A stretch of DNA of 64,000 bases from Alphaproteobacteria bacterium (GTDB taxonomy: Bacteria; Pseudomonadota; Alphaproteobacteria; Rickettsiales; SXRF01), in the NCBI GenBank assembly GCA_020049775.1, contig JAGVLO010000008.1:19790-83789 (forward strand). Direction: 5' to 3'. Each line of letters opens with the position of its first letter. Position 1 is the first letter of the stretch. A program made the translations under genes and the position numbers. This document shows positions 63,761 through 64,000 of the stretch, in pieces. The notes beneath the pieces were generated by a model that saw only the letters and a list, made by a program, of their open reading frames with translations, was not told where the DNA came from and did not search any database.

Positions 63761-64000
63761 GTGAAAAAACTCCTTATACTGTTATCGGGCCTTTGCTTTG
63801 CGCTGCCAGCCTACGCTGCCGCAAACAATATTTCCGTTTTTCTGGAAGACCTCACCTGGCAGGAAGTGGTGGAAAATATTGATAAGGGTACAAACATCAT
63901 TCTGGTACCCAGCGGCGGCACAGAGCAGAACGGCCCCCATATCGCCATCGGAAAACATAACTGGATTGTACGCCACACATCGGCCGAAATTGCAAAAAAA
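63761..64000 (+). CDS. Creatininase-family amidohydrolase, secreted (5' part only)
   Basis: Starts at GTG 63761 with AAGGG about nine bases upstream; an ATG at 63742 is in another frame and soon meets a stop. The first 80 codons give a signal peptide (VKKLLILLSGLCFALPAYA|ANN), then SVFLEDLTWQEVVENIDKGTNIILVPSGGTEQNGPHIAIGKHNWIVRHTSAEIAKK. The TEQNGPHIAIGKHN segment is the metal-binding start of the creatinine amidohydrolase fold (Glu and His ligands). Most family members are cytoplasmic; a signal peptide points to a periplasmic enzyme. The gene runs off the end of the window. Confidence 0.85.
   Translation, partial: MKKLLILLSGLCFALPAYAAANNISVFLEDLTWQEVVENIDKGTNIILVPSGGTEQNGPHIAIGKHNWIVRHTSAEIAKK

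Noticed and set aside
1..64000. CRISPR arrays, IS elements, integrases, phage structural genes
   Set aside because: No regularly spaced repeats and no recognisable transposase, integrase or phage protein on either strand.

Overview
The window looks like chromosomal DNA from an alphaproteobacterium of medium G+C content. The best single marker is dnaK-dnaJ-dapB with dnaJ/dapB overlapping by ATGA, preceded by a close match to the alphaproteobacterial heat-shock (RpoH) promoter. A leucine-degradation operon, NodT-type outer-membrane efflux protein, ExoD, a GAF/PAS hybrid kinase and a homodimeric NADP-isocitrate dehydrogenase fit the same picture. I cannot assign an order. No rRNA, tRNA, CRISPR array, transposase or integrase was found. 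UGA is used as an ordinary stop in many genes.

Layout. 1-3 kb: a small anchored protein, an aldehyde dehydrogenase and a tandem pair of recently duplicated lipoproteins. 3-7.4 kb: an RND efflux pair (adaptor, permease) without its own outer-membrane channel. 7.4-9.7 kb: a pilin-like membrane-anchored FG-GAP beta-propeller protein. 9.9-17.4 kb: a complete tetR-adaptor-permease-channel RND operon with two matching TetR-type operators, then an OsmC protein. 17.6-19.9 kb: an unusual RNase II-family nuclease with a possible dsRNA-binding tail. 19.9-26.5 kb: leucine catabolism on the minus strand (acyl-CoA dehydrogenase, methylcrotonyl-CoA carboxylase, methylglutaconyl-CoA hydratase, HMG-CoA lyase), diverging from a thiolase, acyl-CoA dehydrogenase and HSD10-like set (26.7-29.8 kb) that would suit isoleucine. 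29.8-35.7 kb: glycosyltransferase, membrane acyltransferase-like protein, M24 peptidase-like protein, ExoD and a P-type ATPase. 36-39.7 kb: tryptophanase, threonine dehydrogenase and 2-amino-3-ketobutyrate CoA ligase. 40-44.2 kb: dnaK-dnaJ-dapB. 44.2-49.3 kb: sensor kinase, GlcG/HbpS protein, a membrane protein gene broken by an in-frame TGA, and proline iminopeptidase. 49.4-54.6 kb: ribonucleotide reductase (nrdA, nrdB), an unknown gene and icd. 54.7-58 kb: hybrid kinase and a convergent response regulator. 58-64 kb: MlaC-like protein, a Tat-signal protein, a compositionally foreign cassette with its own terminator, a large protein with three copies of an unrecognised repeat, and the start of a creatininase-family gene.

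Taken together, the metabolic genes describe a cell that burns amino acids (Leu, probably Ile, Trp, Thr) to acetyl-CoA, pyruvate, propionyl-CoA and glycine, with two drug/solvent pumps and surface or envelope functions. The least explained parts are the three-repeat protein (60547-63552), the foreign cassette next to it (about 59880-60450), the pilin-like propeller protein, the RNB nuclease and the UGA-interrupted gene.
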